DNA of 64,000 nucleotides. Origin: Rhodospirillales bacterium. Its GTDB lineage: Bacteria; Pseudomonadota; Alphaproteobacteria; Rhodospirillales; Casp-alpha2. The notes beneath the pieces were generated by a model. That model ran no database searches. It was not told the origin of the DNA and was given only the letters and a program-made list of their open reading frames with translations. The DNA lies in NCBI GenBank assembly GCA_017644185.1, contig JAEPMA010000004.1:248001-312000 (forward strand), in the 5' to 3' direction. Below, one piece after another: positions 27,235 to 36,053 of this stretch. The position numbers and the translations under genes are program-made. Within the stretch, counting starts at the first letter, position 1. Each line of letters starts with the position of its first letter.

Positions 27235-28136
27235 CAGAAGTATCCCTCGCGTTTCTTCTTTTCCATGGACGCGGCCTGGTCGAAGTCGATGATCCGGCCC
27301 TGGCGTTCCGAGTTCGTGGCGGCGCGCGTTTCGGCGATCACCGCGTCGATATCCGCGGCGTCGGACCTGACCGCCGCCGTCAGAGGATAGCACCCGAGGG
27401 TCCTGAAGCGGACCTTCTCGGTGCGGACGGTCTCGCCGGGCTTGATTTCCAGCCGTTCGTCATCGGCCATGATGAGCTGGCCGTCGCGCTCGACCACAGG
27501 TCGCTCGGCGGCGAAGTAAAGCGGCACCACCGGGATGCTTTCAGCGCGGATGTAGTTCCAGACATCGATCTCCGTCCAGTTCGACAGCGGGAATGCGCGC
27601 ACACTTTCGCCCGGATTGACGCGGCAGTTATAGAGGTTCCACAGTTCCGGGCGCTGACGGCGCGGGTTCCAGCCGTGATTTACATCGCGGAACGACATCA
27701 CCCGTTCCTTGGCGCGCGACTTTTCCTCGTCCCGCCGGGCCCCGCCGATCGCGCAGTCGATCTTGTGAAGGCTCAGCGCCTGCTTCAATGCTTCCGTCTT
27801 CATCACGTCGGTGTGGACCGTCGCGCCGCTCTTGATCGGCGATATACCCCGCCTAAGGCCGTCCTCATTGACGTGCACGATCAGATCGAGACCAAGTTCA
27901 CGAACCCGTTCGTCGCGAAAGGCGATCATTTCCTTGAACTTCCATGTCGTGTCGACATGCAACAAGGGGAACGGTGGCTTGGCTGGATGGAACGCCTTCA
28001 TCGCCAGATGCAGCAGCACCGATGAGTCCTTGCCGATGGAATACATCAGCACCGGCCGCTCGAAAGATGCCGCGACTTCACGCAAGATATGAATCGATTC
28101 CGATTCCAGACGTTGCAGATTGCTGAGCGACGACAT
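27234..28136 (-). CDS. cysD: Sulfate adenylyltransferase subunit 2
   Basis: 300 residues from the ATG at 28136 ([21 protein letters not shown] is the conserved N-terminus). A GTG at 28169 is in frame with a possible ribosome-binding site but adds residues absent from the family. Motifs are [14 protein letters not shown] (PP-loop), [15 protein letters not shown] and LTAAVRSDA. The C-terminus KKREGYF is also typical. CysD adenylylates sulfate using the GTPase partner CysN. It is the first gene of cysD-cysNC-fkbM. Confidence 0.97.
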   Translation of the reverse strand: MSSLSNLQRLESESIHILREVAASFERPVLMYSIGKDSSVLLHLAMKAFHPAKPPFPLLHVDTTWKFKEMIAFRDERVRELGLDLIVHVNEDGLRRGISPIKSGATVHTDVMKTEALKQALSLHKIDCAIGGARRDEEKSRAKERVMSFRDVNHGWNPRRQRPELWNLYNCRVNPGESVRAFPLSNWTEIDVWNYIRAESIPVVPLYFAAERPVVERDGQLIMADDERLEIKPGETVRTEKVRFRTLGCYPLTAAVRSDAADIDAVIAETRAATNSERQGRIIDFDQAASMEKKKREGYF

Positions 28137-28241
28137 ATGAGTTGCTGTAATCCTTGGTGATATCGACACGAGGTATACCTTTCGGACCCGCCCGTTTCCA
28201 GAGAAACCGGCCCCCGAACCCCGCCCGCACCGGCCCGGAAG

Positions 28242-29579
28242 ATGCAGAAGACGATGCCCAAAACCTCCACCACGAATAACTCCGACACCGACCCGCTGAT
28301 GTCGCGCCTTGCGGCCTTTGAGGTTTTATCCGACGTGCTCCGCCGCGGCCGGGCGCTGGACGATGCGCTTGCGGCAAGCCGTGCTTACGGTGCCCTCGAC
28401 CCGGCGGGGAAGGGCTTCGCGGCTTATCTCGTGCGCACCGCGCTCCGCCGGCTGGGACAGATCGACGCCCTGATCCAGCATTGCGTGCGCGATCCTTTAC
28501 CCCGGAAGGCCAAGCCCGTTTACGACGTCTTGAGGGTGGGCGTTGCGCAGCTGATGTTTTCGGCCACCGCCGATCATGCCGCCGTGACCACGACCGTCGA
28601 CCTGTGCCGCACCGTTAATCAGATCCCTTTCGCCAAGCTGGTCAACGCGGTGATGCGCCGCCTGCAGCGCGAGGGTACCGGCCTTTTGAAGTCGCAGGAC
28701 GAAGCGTTGATCAACACCCCTCTCTGGCTCATGGAAAGCTGGATCAACGCCTATGGGGCGGACACCGCCGCCGCCATCGCCCGCCAGCATCTCGAGACGC
28801 CCCCTCTGGATCTCAGCGTCAAATCGGACACGGATATGTGGGCCGACAAGCTCGGCGGAAATAAGCTGTTCGAGTTCACGGTCCGCCTCGCCGAAGCGAC
28901 CGACGTCACGCAGCTCGACGGTTTCGAGGAGGGCGCGTGGTGGGTGCAGGACGCGGCGGCCCGCCTCGCCGTCGGATTGTTGGGCGATGTCAAAGGTAAG
29001 CGCGCGCTCGATCTCTGCGCGGCGCCCGGCGGCAAGACGCTGGATTTGTGTGCTGCAGGCGCGGACGTCACCGCCGTCGATATTTCGGAGAAACGCCTTC
29101 AGCGCGTAAGCGAAAACCTCAACCGCACCGGCCTGAACGCCCGGACCGTCTGCGCGGACGTCAAAACGTTCACACCTGACACCCCGGCCGAAATCGTCGT
29201 GCTCGACGCGCCGTGCTCGTCCACCGGGACGCTCAGGCGCCACCCGGACGTCGCACACCTGAAGTCGCCGGAAGACATCGAAAAATTATCAGGTGTTCAA
29301 GGGGCGTTGCTGGATGCCGCCGCCAACATGACGGCGCCGGGCGGCACGCTTCTTTACGTCACCTGTTCACTGCAACCCGAAGAGGGTGAGGGCGCCGTCG
29401 AGAAGTTTCTTGCGCGCACGGCCGCGTTCAAGCGCGACCCGGTGACGGCGAAGGATGTTTCGGGGTTTACGGATGCCGTGAGCCCGGCCGGGGATTTCCG
29501 GACCTTGCCGTCTCACATGTCGGATACCGGGGGTATGGACGGCTTCTATGCCGCCCGTCTCGTCCGCGCGCCGGTATGA
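28242..29579 (+). CDS. rsmB: 16S rRNA (cytosine-C5)-methyltransferase RsmB
   Basis: 445 residues; a second ATG at 28254 could also start it. The N-terminal NusB-like domain (about 20-150, [12 protein letters not shown]...[20 protein letters not shown]) precedes the Rossmann methyltransferase. Motif I is [13 protein letters not shown], the catalytic loop [16 protein letters not shown] holds one Cys and [12 protein letters not shown] the other, as in m5C RNA methyltransferases. RsmB modifies C967 of 16S rRNA (E. coli numbering). The heparinase-like gene follows 72 nt later. Confidence 0.96.
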   Translation: MQKTMPKTSTTNNSDTDPLMSRLAAFEVLSDVLRRGRALDDALAASRAYGALDPAGKGFAAYLVRTALRRLGQIDALIQHCVRDPLPRKAKPVYDVLRVGVAQLMFSATADHAAVTTTVDLCRTVNQIPFAKLVNAVMRRLQREGTGLLKSQDEALINTPLWLMESWINAYGADTAAAIARQHLETPPLDLSVKSDTDMWADKLGGNKLFEFTVRLAEATDVTQLDGFEEGAWWVQDAAARLAVGLLGDVKGKRALDLCAAPGGKTLDLCAAGADVTAVDISEKRLQRVSENLNRTGLNARTVCADVKTFTPDTPAEIVVLDAPCSSTGTLRRHPDVAHLKSPEDIEKLSGVQGALLDAAANMTAPGGTLLYVTCSLQPEEGEGAVEKFLARTAAFKRDPVTAKDVSGFTDAVSPAGDFRTLPSHMSDTGGMDGFYAARLVRAPV

Positions 29580-29651
29580 ACGCTGCCTTCGATTTGACAA
29601 AAAGCCGCCGCAGTTTGAGCTTGAGTCGTAACGTGGGGAGAGAATGCATCG

Positions 29652-31154
29652 ATGTATGACGTGTTGCCGGCCGGCATGCGCGAGCTGATCTTCCGCTCCG
29701 CCGTCTACGACTGGCTGTTGCCGTCGCGCCCCCCCACCAGCGTTCGCGCGCCCCAGGGGATCAAGGGGCTCGGCGCCGCAGCAGCCTGGGCCGCCGACCG
29801 CCTTGCCCTGCCGGGGCCAAGCACCCCAATGGTGATGCGCGATGACTTCCGGCAACTCGACCCCGCCACCGCCTCACCCGATGAAAGCTGGCCCGCCATC
29901 CTCGAGTGGATCCAGGCTCATCGCCGATGGGCGCCCACGACCTGGCGCGCCGATATTCTGGGGGAACGCCTGACCCGCTGGCTTTCGGTATTCGACATCA
30001 TCGGCCCCGGGATCGACCCGTCGGACCGCGAACTATGGGCGGCGGAAATTCTTCGTGAAGCCCGGCATCTGAGCCGGGCGCCGCTGGACGGGATCACACC
30101 CTGGCGCCGGATTATGGTGCATCAGGCCCGCATCAATGCCGCTATCGCGTTACCTGAACTGGAAACCGGTCTGCAACGCCGGCTCAACGATTTCGGAAAT
30201 GACGTGGACCGGCAAATCCTCGGCGACGGCGGTCACATCGAACGCGCACCGGCGCGTACGCTGGCTGCGCTCGCCATGCTGACGGAAGTCCGCGATGCGC
30301 TTCTGGGGCATCACATCGAACCGCCGGCGGCGTTGATTTCGGCGATCGACCGGATTGTGCCCTTTATCAAAATGCTTCTGCACGGTGACGGGGGCTTCGC
30401 GCTCATCGGCGGCGCGACGGCGAACACGCATGAACTGATCGATGCCGTCATACAGGCGTCGGGGAGCAAGGGGCGCGCCATGGCGAGCGCGCCGCATTCG
30501 GGTTTTCACCGTCTTCGCGCCGGACAGACGACGCTCATCGCCGATTGCGGCCGCACGCTTTCGGGGGGTGTCTATCGCGCACCGGCCAGCTTCGAGCTCA
30601 GCGCCGGAAAGGTCCGTCTGATCGGCAATTGCGGCACGCGCCTGATCGACGACAATGCACGCGGCCAATGGCTCGACGCGCTCGGCTCGACCGCCGCGCA
30701 CACGGCACTGGTAATCAACGACAAGGATGCCGGCACCGTGACCGATGCCCACGTCGACCGGCGCGACCATGACGGCGCGCGCCTGATCGAGATGAGCCAC
30801 GACGGTTATATGTCAGAGACCGGCATTCGCCACACACGCACGGTTTATCTGGATGCCAGCGGCAGCGACGTGCGGGGCGAGGATGTTTTGGCAGGGGGTG
30901 GCTCGCAACCGTTCTCGGTCCGCTTTCATCTTTATCCGGACGTCCGCGCCTCGATGGTGGCAGGCGGCGGCGAGGTGATCGTCAAACCGCCCAGGGGCCG
31001 TGGCTGGCGGTTCACGACGCGTTACCCGGTCCGGCTCGAAGACAGCGTCAGTTTCTTCGACGGGCGACAGCACCGCACCCAGCAGATCGTGATCCTGGGG
31101 AACCACGAACCCGACAAGACCGTCGTCAAATGGCGCTTCGCGATCGATAACTGA
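29652..31154 (+). CDS. Heparinase II/III-like protein
   Basis: 500 residues. The N-terminal half is an alpha-helical toroid-like domain (about 60-250, SDRELWAAEILREARHLSR...). From about 275 a beta-sandwich begins with APHSGFHRLRAGQTTLIADCG, the heparinase II/III-like domain found in rsmB-linked genes of Alphaproteobacteria, and runs to TRYPVRLEDSVSFFDG. No signal peptide is seen, which is unusual for a polysaccharide lyase. Substrate is unknown; the family acts on acidic polysaccharides. Often purH follows in relatives, but here a 296-bp REP-containing gap follows. Confidence 0.9.
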   Translation: MYDVLPAGMRELIFRSAVYDWLLPSRPPTSVRAPQGIKGLGAAAAWAADRLALPGPSTPMVMRDDFRQLDPATASPDESWPAILEWIQAHRRWAPTTWRADILGERLTRWLSVFDIIGPGIDPSDRELWAAEILREARHLSRAPLDGITPWRRIMVHQARINAAIALPELETGLQRRLNDFGNDVDRQILGDGGHIERAPARTLAALAMLTEVRDALLGHHIEPPAALISAIDRIVPFIKMLLHGDGGFALIGGATANTHELIDAVIQASGSKGRAMASAPHSGFHRLRAGQTTLIADCGRTLSGGVYRAPASFELSAGKVRLIGNCGTRLIDDNARGQWLDALGSTAAHTALVINDKDAGTVTDAHVDRRDHDGARLIEMSHDGYMSETGIRHTRTVYLDASGSDVRGEDVLAGGGSQPFSVRFHLYPDVRASMVAGGGEVIVKPPRGRGWRFTTRYPVRLEDSVSFFDGRQHRTQQIVILGNHEPDKTVVKWRFAIDN

Positions 31155-31162
31155 ACGAGTGC

Positions 31163-31444
31163 CGTCATCCCGGACACGACGGCTTTCCTAGTCTTTGATT
31201 TGGCACAAAGCATCAGTGATCCGGAACCCATGGCGCCGTGGAGTACGATCTCAACGTGGGTCCCGGTTCGGCGTGCCGCCCCCCGGGAAACAACCTCGTT
31301 ATTTATTCCAGTGCATGTATCCCGACCTTGAGCCGGGACCTATCGATGCCGCTCACGGGTTCTAAATTGGAATCATATGGCCGTCACCCTGAGCTTGACT
31401 CAGGGTCCATGAATCATGGGTCCTGAATCAAGTTCAGGACGACG
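31163..31444. repeat. Cluster of REP-like intergenic palindromes
   Basis: The 296-bp gap 31155-31450 between two convergent genes holds no gene but several copies of a CGTCACCCTGA-N-TCAGGGTCCATG-type element. The clearest is an inverted pair at 31382-31444: one copy reads in plus orientation (31382-31410), a 5-nt GAATC spacer follows, then a second copy in the opposite orientation. A diverged unit lies at 31315-31347 (ATCCCGACCTTGAGCCGGGA) and a split unit at 31163-31174 / 31216-31235. This looks like the small non-autonomous REP/BIME elements of Alphaproteobacteria. The pair could also serve as a transcription block between the genes. Confidence 0.8.
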
Positions 31445-31450
31445 TTTTGT

Positions 31451-32110
31451 TTAGTCGCAAATGAATACTTCCACATCGGAACGTGCGTCGAGCAGCAGCG
31501 ACACCGGTAATCTCGGCGTCGGCGGGATGGATAACGCTTGTTCGAGGGTATCGATCTTGGCCGTCCCCGTTACATGAAGACAGATTTTCGAAATCTTCGT
31601 GAGTTCGGATAACGTCAGACTGATCCGCCCATGAGGCGCCGAAGGCGCCTCGCTTGAAATGACGGCGAAGCCGTCCCGCTCGAATTGGTTTCGGTCGTCC
31701 GCCGGGAACAACGACGCGATATGTCCGTCCGGCCCCATGCCCAGATAAGCGACATCGACGGGCAGCACCGGTTTCAGATGCCCATCATCAAGATCCATAT
31801 CATCGGTCCAGAGAGGAATGAACCTTGCTTCCGTCGCGCCCCGATCAAGGAAGCATCGCTTGACCAGCCCGGCGTTGCTGGCCGGGTCTTCGATATCGAC
31901 ACGCCGGTCGTCGAGCAACGTCACGTCGACACGCGCCCATTCGATATCCTTCGCCGCCAGCAGGGGAAGGACTTTTTCCGGCGAACGGCCGCCTGACAGC
32001 GCCAGCGTCGCGCGCGCTTTCTGATCGAGGGTTTCAACGACAGCCGCACCCAACGCGTCCGCGAGCGCCGCCGCGCATGATTCAGGGTCGGGAAAATCGA
32101 AACGGTTCAA
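31451..32110 (-). CDS. pgl: 6-Phosphogluconolactonase
   Basis: 219 residues from a TTG at 32110 whose TTGA overlaps the upstream stop; the conserved region begins right there (NRFDFPDPESCAAALADALG). An ATG at 32155 is in frame but would overlap the dehydrogenase by 49 nt. Motifs are LALSGGRSPEKVLPLL, VTLLDDRRVDIEDPASNAGL and LGMGPDGHIASLFP, all typical of Pgl/DevB. It hydrolyses 6-phosphogluconolactone in the pentose-phosphate/Entner-Doudoroff pathway. Zwf and Edd are not in the window. Confidence 0.93.
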   Translation of the reverse strand: MNRFDFPDPESCAAALADALGAAVVETLDQKARATLALSGGRSPEKVLPLLAAKDIEWARVDVTLLDDRRVDIEDPASNAGLVKRCFLDRGATEARFIPLWTDDMDLDDGHLKPVLPVDVAYLGMGPDGHIASLFPADDRNQFERDGFAVISSEAPSAPHGRISLTLSELTKISKICLHVTGTAKIDTLEQALSIPPTPRLPVSLLLDARSDVEVFICD

Positions 32111-33384
32111 AGGTTCCAGCGGCGGATGCCGGGCGGCGTTTCGATGTGCCGCCACATCCCCTTGAGATCGGCGATGAGGCCACCCTCCGTGACCTGCGCA
32201 CCCAGGACCTCAGACGTGAAGTCGCAATAGGCTTCGTGCCGGACCGCGCCGACGATGCAATCCGCGGGGGGGATATCGTTCATCACGGGATGAAGGTCGA
32301 GGCCGTATTCCGTCTTCGCTTCGTCCGGGTCGGCGCACGGATCGTGCACATCGACATGATGCCCCATGTCCGTCAGATGACGAATGAGGTCGGCGGATTT
32401 CGAATTCCTGAGGTCGGGGACGTTCTCTTTGAAAGTCAGACCCAGCATCAGGATGCGCGACGGCTTACGACCCAGGTGCTTGTTGATCTGCTCGGCGATG
32501 AAGCCGGACATGCCCTCGTTGATGCGCCGTCCCGAGAGAATCACTTCCGGCTCGTGACCGAGCGAACGCGCCAAATGCGCCAGATAGTAAGGGTCGACAC
32601 CGATACAGTGCCCGCCGACGAGACCCGGCGTAAAGGGGAGGAAGTTCCACTTTGTCTTCGCCGCCGCTAAAACGTCGTGGGTCGACAGGCCGATCTTGTT
32701 GCAGATCATGGCGAGTTCGTTGACGAAGGCGATGTTGATGTCGCGCTGGGCGTTCTCGATCACCTTGGCGGCTTCGGCGGTCTTGATGTCCTTGGCAACG
32801 AAGATGTTTCCGTTCGTCACCTGACCGTAAATTTTCGCGAGCCGTTCGGCGACCTCGGGGGTCTGGCCCGACACCACCTTGGTGATCCGCTCGACGGTGT
32901 ATTCCCGATCCCCCGGGTTGATCCGTTCGGGGGAATATCCAAGAAAGAAATCCTCGCCGCACGTCAGGTTCGACGCGGCCTCCATCGCGGGCCCGCAAAA
33001 GTCCTCGGTGATGCCCGGATAGACCGTGCTTTCGAAAACGACGACGTCGCCCTTCTTGAGGACTTTCCCCAATGTCGCGCAGGCGGCCGTTAACGCCCCG
33101 AGATCGGGCTTGTTTTCGTCATCGACGGGGGTCGGGACGGTGACGATATAGACGCTCGCATTTTCGATATCGGCGGCGGCGTCGGTAAAGGTCATGGTGC
33201 TGGCCCGAAGCATCGCCGTATCAACCTCACCCGAGCGGTCGACGGCCCGTTTCAACTCGGCGATTCGAGACGTCGAGACGTCGAAACCGGTGACCGGGTA
33301 ACTCCTGGCCAGCGCCAAAGCCAGCGGCAGTCCGACGTAGCCAAGCCCGATGACAGCGATTTTTTCGTTGGCGCCTTTAGCCAT
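32107..33384 (-). CDS. UDP-sugar 6-dehydrogenase (TviB/WbpO-like)
   Basis: 425 residues from the ATG at 33384, preceded by GGGGGAAACG. The NAD-binding site IAVIGLGYVGLPLALALA (9-26), STVYPGITEDFC, YSPERINPGD and the catalytic Cys260 in GGHCIGVDPYYLA define the UDP-glucose/UDP-HexNAc dehydrogenase family. Sequence style is closer to UDP-GlcNAc/GalNAc or UDP-ManNAc dehydrogenases (TviB, WbpO, WecC) than to UDP-glucose dehydrogenase, giving a uronic acid for the surface glycan; exact substrate is inference. It faces manC across a 217-bp gap that shows no gene. Confidence 0.92.
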   Translation of the reverse strand: MAKGANEKIAVIGLGYVGLPLALALARSYPVTGFDVSTSRIAELKRAVDRSGEVDTAMLRASTMTFTDAAADIENASVYIVTVPTPVDDENKPDLGALTAACATLGKVLKKGDVVVFESTVYPGITEDFCGPAMEAASNLTCGEDFFLGYSPERINPGDREYTVERITKVVSGQTPEVAERLAKIYGQVTNGNIFVAKDIKTAEAAKVIENAQRDINIAFVNELAMICNKIGLSTHDVLAAAKTKWNFLPFTPGLVGGHCIGVDPYYLAHLARSLGHEPEVILSGRRINEGMSGFIAEQINKHLGRKPSRILMLGLTFKENVPDLRNSKSADLIRHLTDMGHHVDVHDPCADPDEAKTEYGLDLHPVMNDIPPADCIVGAVRHEAYCDFTSEVLGAQVTEGGLIADLKGMWRHIETPPGIRRWNL

Positions 33385-33601
33385 GACGTTTCGTTTCCCC
33401 CGGCGGCGCGTGGATTTCATATTCGATGTTTGCCCAAACCTAAGACCAGAGGTTTGTTTGTGCACGGGTTTTCTGGCATTAACAGCAAAACCGCGCGGCG
33501 GCACTGGTGTTCCGCGCTTGGTTTTAAGCCGGGGCCGTGGGAAAAATCCTCATGACGCGCATCGCATATCGAGTGATCAACGAACAAAAGGCGCAGATTC
33601 G

Positions 33602-35029
33602 ATGACCGGAACCGCCGGAATCGTTCCCGTGATCCTGTCGGGCGGCGCCGGTCAGCGCCTATGGCCGTTGTCGCGCCAGCAGTATCCCAAACAGTTCCTC
33701 AACCTCGCCGGGGACGAGAGCATGCTGCAGAACACCATCCGGCGTGTCAGCGGCGCGGGTTTCGACGCGGCGATGTTCATCTGCAATGACGAGCACCGCT
33801 TCCTGGTCGCCGAACAGGCCCGCGCCATCGACTATTCTCCGCGCGCGATCGTGCTTGAACCGGAAGGGCGAAACACCGCCCCCGCCGCCGCCCTCGCGGC
33901 GTTGATCCTGGTTCGGGACGCCCCCGATTCGCTGATGCTTCTGGCGCCGTCGGATCACGTGATCGAGGATACGGAAGCGTTCCAGGCCGCCGTGACGGCT
34001 GCAACGCCCGCCGCCGAAGCAGGCCGTTTCGTCACCTTCGGGATTCGCCCGACGCGTCCGGCGACGGGCTATGGGTATATCCAAGCGGGCCTGCCGCTCG
34101 ACGGGATGCCGGGCTGCGTCGATATCGGCCTGTTCGCCGAGAAACCGGACCGGGCGACGGCGGAGACATATCTCGCCGATGGCGGTTACTGCTGGAACGC
34201 GGGAATCTTTCTGTTCCGGGCGGCGGCGTATCTCGACGCGCTCGAAGAACTGCGCCCGGATATCATGGACGCCTGCCGCAAGGCGGTCTCGGGGGGACGC
34301 GACGATATCGATTTCTTCCGTCCCGATCCCGACGCGTTCTCCGAATGCCCGTCTCAGTCGATCGACTATGCGGTGATGGAGCACACCAACAAGGGCGCGA
34401 TGGTGCCGGTCGACATGGGCTGGAACGATCTCGGCTCGTGGGATGCGCTTTGGCAGATTGGGGAACGTGACGCGCGCGGCAACGTGATATCGGGGGACGT
34501 CGTCGCGCACGAGACCGAGAACGCCTATCTGCATTCGACGGGACCGCTTCTGGCCGCCGTCGGGGTCGAGGACATTCTTTTGATCGCCACCGGTGACGCC
34601 GTTTTGGCGGTCGCCCGCGACAAGGTCGAGGCGGTCAAGGACGTGGTCGCGAAACTCAAGGAAAGCGGCCGCAGCGAGCATCTTCATCACGACCGGGTCT
34701 ACCGCCCGTGGGGCTGGTACCAGTCGCTCGACATGGGCGAGCGGTTCCAGGTCAAGCACCTGATGGTGAAGCCGGGCGCCGGGCTCTCTTTACAGTCGCA
34801 CCAGCACCGCGCCGAGCATTGGGTGGTGGTCAGCGGCACCGCCAGGGTAACGCGCGGCGACGATATCCTGACCCTTTCGCCGAACCAGTCGACGTATCTT
34901 CCCGCAGAAACCAAGCACTCCCTCGAGAATCCGGGGGACGTCCCGCTCCGCGTCATCGAGGTGCAGACCGGCAGCTACCTTGGCGAGGATGACATCATCC
35001 GCTATGAAGATCGCTACGGACGGACCTGA
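33602..35029 (+). CDS. manC: Mannose-1-phosphate guanylyltransferase / mannose-6-phosphate isomerase
   Basis: 475 residues from the ATG at 33602. The guanylyltransferase domain (about 1-290) starts VPVILSGGAGQRLWPLSRQQYPKQF, with FAEKPDRATAETYL later. The C-terminal cupin isomerase domain has RPWGWYQSLDMGERFQVKHL, QSHQHRAEHWVVVSGTARVT and a YLPAETKHSLENPG motif. It makes GDP-mannose, the donor for mannose and GDP-6-deoxy sugars. The glycosyltransferase gene follows after 28 nt. Confidence 0.96.
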   Translation: MTGTAGIVPVILSGGAGQRLWPLSRQQYPKQFLNLAGDESMLQNTIRRVSGAGFDAAMFICNDEHRFLVAEQARAIDYSPRAIVLEPEGRNTAPAAALAALILVRDAPDSLMLLAPSDHVIEDTEAFQAAVTAATPAAEAGRFVTFGIRPTRPATGYGYIQAGLPLDGMPGCVDIGLFAEKPDRATAETYLADGGYCWNAGIFLFRAAAYLDALEELRPDIMDACRKAVSGGRDDIDFFRPDPDAFSECPSQSIDYAVMEHTNKGAMVPVDMGWNDLGSWDALWQIGERDARGNVISGDVVAHETENAYLHSTGPLLAAVGVEDILLIATGDAVLAVARDKVEAVKDVVAKLKESGRSEHLHHDRVYRPWGWYQSLDMGERFQVKHLMVKPGAGLSLQSHQHRAEHWVVVSGTARVTRGDDILTLSPNQSTYLPAETKHSLENPGDVPLRVIEVQTGSYLGEDDIIRYEDRYGRT

Positions 35030-35057
35030 CGCCGGCCGTCAGTCGAGGACAACCGCG

Positions 35058-36047
35058 ATGAAAAAAATCTCCGTCGTCACGCCTTGCTTCAACGAAGAAG
35101 ACAACGTCCGCGCCTGCTATGACGCCGTGCGCCAGCTGTTCGAGAACGAACTCAAGGGTTATGCCCGCGAGCATATCTTCTGCGACAACGCGTCGACCGA
35201 CACGACGGTCGAGATACTGCGAAACATCGCCGAGAACGACCCGGACGTGCGGGTGATCGTGAACGCGCGTAATTTCGGGCCGTTCCGCTCGAATCTGAAC
35301 GGTGTCCGGAACACCACGGGGGACGCGGTGCTGATGTACCTGCCTGCCGATCTGCAGGACCCGCCCGAACTTTTACCGCGCTTCGTCGAATTGTGGGAGC
35401 AGGGCAACGAGATCGTTTACGGTATCCGCGCCGAGCGCGAGGAACCGTGGCTGATGGTGATGACCCGCAAGGCCTACTACCGCATGATCAACGCCCTTTC
35501 GTTCGTCGACATTCCTTTAAACGTCGGCGACTTCCAGCTGATCGACCGCAAGGTCGTCGATGCCCTTTCGGACATGACGGACCGCGACCCGTTCCCGCGC
35601 ATCATGACCTTCGAAACCGGTTTCCGCGCGGTCGGTGTCCCCTACACGTTCCGCGCCCGCGCACGCGGTTTTTCGAAGAACCGCCTGCACCACCTGTTCA
35701 GCCAGGGCATGACCGGCCTGATCACGTCGTCGACGGCGCCGCTCAGGGCGGCGCTGATTTTCGGGGCGCTGGTGATGATCGGCAGCCTTCTGTTCGCCCT
35801 CTATACCGCCATCGCCCATACGATCACGACCGGCTCCCTCGCCCCGCCGGGGATCCCGACCTTGATCGTGGCGCTGTTCTTCTTCGCCGGGCTGCAGCTG
35901 TTTTTCCTTGGGATGCTGGGGGAATACGTGCTGGCGATCTTCGGCCAGGTACGCGGCCGGCCGTTGGTGTACGAGCGCGAAAGAATCAACTTCGATCAGG
36001 AAAAGAGAAAGCCGGCGCGGAAGAAGACGCCGCCCGCGAAAGACTGA
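35058..36047 (+). CDS. GT2 polyprenyl-phosphate glycosyltransferase (GtrB/DPM-like)
   Basis: 329 residues from the ATG at 35058 (MKKISVVTPCFNEEDNV). The GT-A fold has CDNASTD and LPADLQDPPE (a DXD-like pair), QLIDRKVVDAL and RARGFSKNR. Two C-terminal membrane helices (about 233-257 and 265-290) and a short basic tail follow. This is the dolichol-phosphate-mannose-synthase/GtrB layout: a sugar is moved from a nucleotide to a lipid phosphate at the inner face of the membrane. With manC beside it, the sugar may be mannose (inference). It stops 6 nt from the convergent ThDP-enzyme gene. Confidence 0.92.
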   Translation: MKKISVVTPCFNEEDNVRACYDAVRQLFENELKGYAREHIFCDNASTDTTVEILRNIAENDPDVRVIVNARNFGPFRSNLNGVRNTTGDAVLMYLPADLQDPPELLPRFVELWEQGNEIVYGIRAEREEPWLMVMTRKAYYRMINALSFVDIPLNVGDFQLIDRKVVDALSDMTDRDPFPRIMTFETGFRAVGVPYTFRARARGFSKNRLHHLFSQGMTGLITSSTAPLRAALIFGALVMIGSLLFALYTAIAHTITTGSLAPPGIPTLIVALFFFAGLQLFFLGMLGEYVLAIFGQVRGRPLVYERERINFDQEKRKPARKKTPPAKD

Positions 36048-36053
36048 CGTCTT

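Noticed and set aside
31163-31444. CRISPR array or insertion sequence in the repeat-containing gap
   Set aside because: Units are palindromic, unevenly spaced, in mixed orientation and diverged; there are no unique spacers of constant length and no transposase.
33385-33601. Small gene or regulatory element between the dehydrogenase and manC
   Set aside because: I see only a short GC dyad and no conserved start, motif, Fur box or GTTCA-type repeat; the start upstream in the manC frame would run through the divergent promoter.
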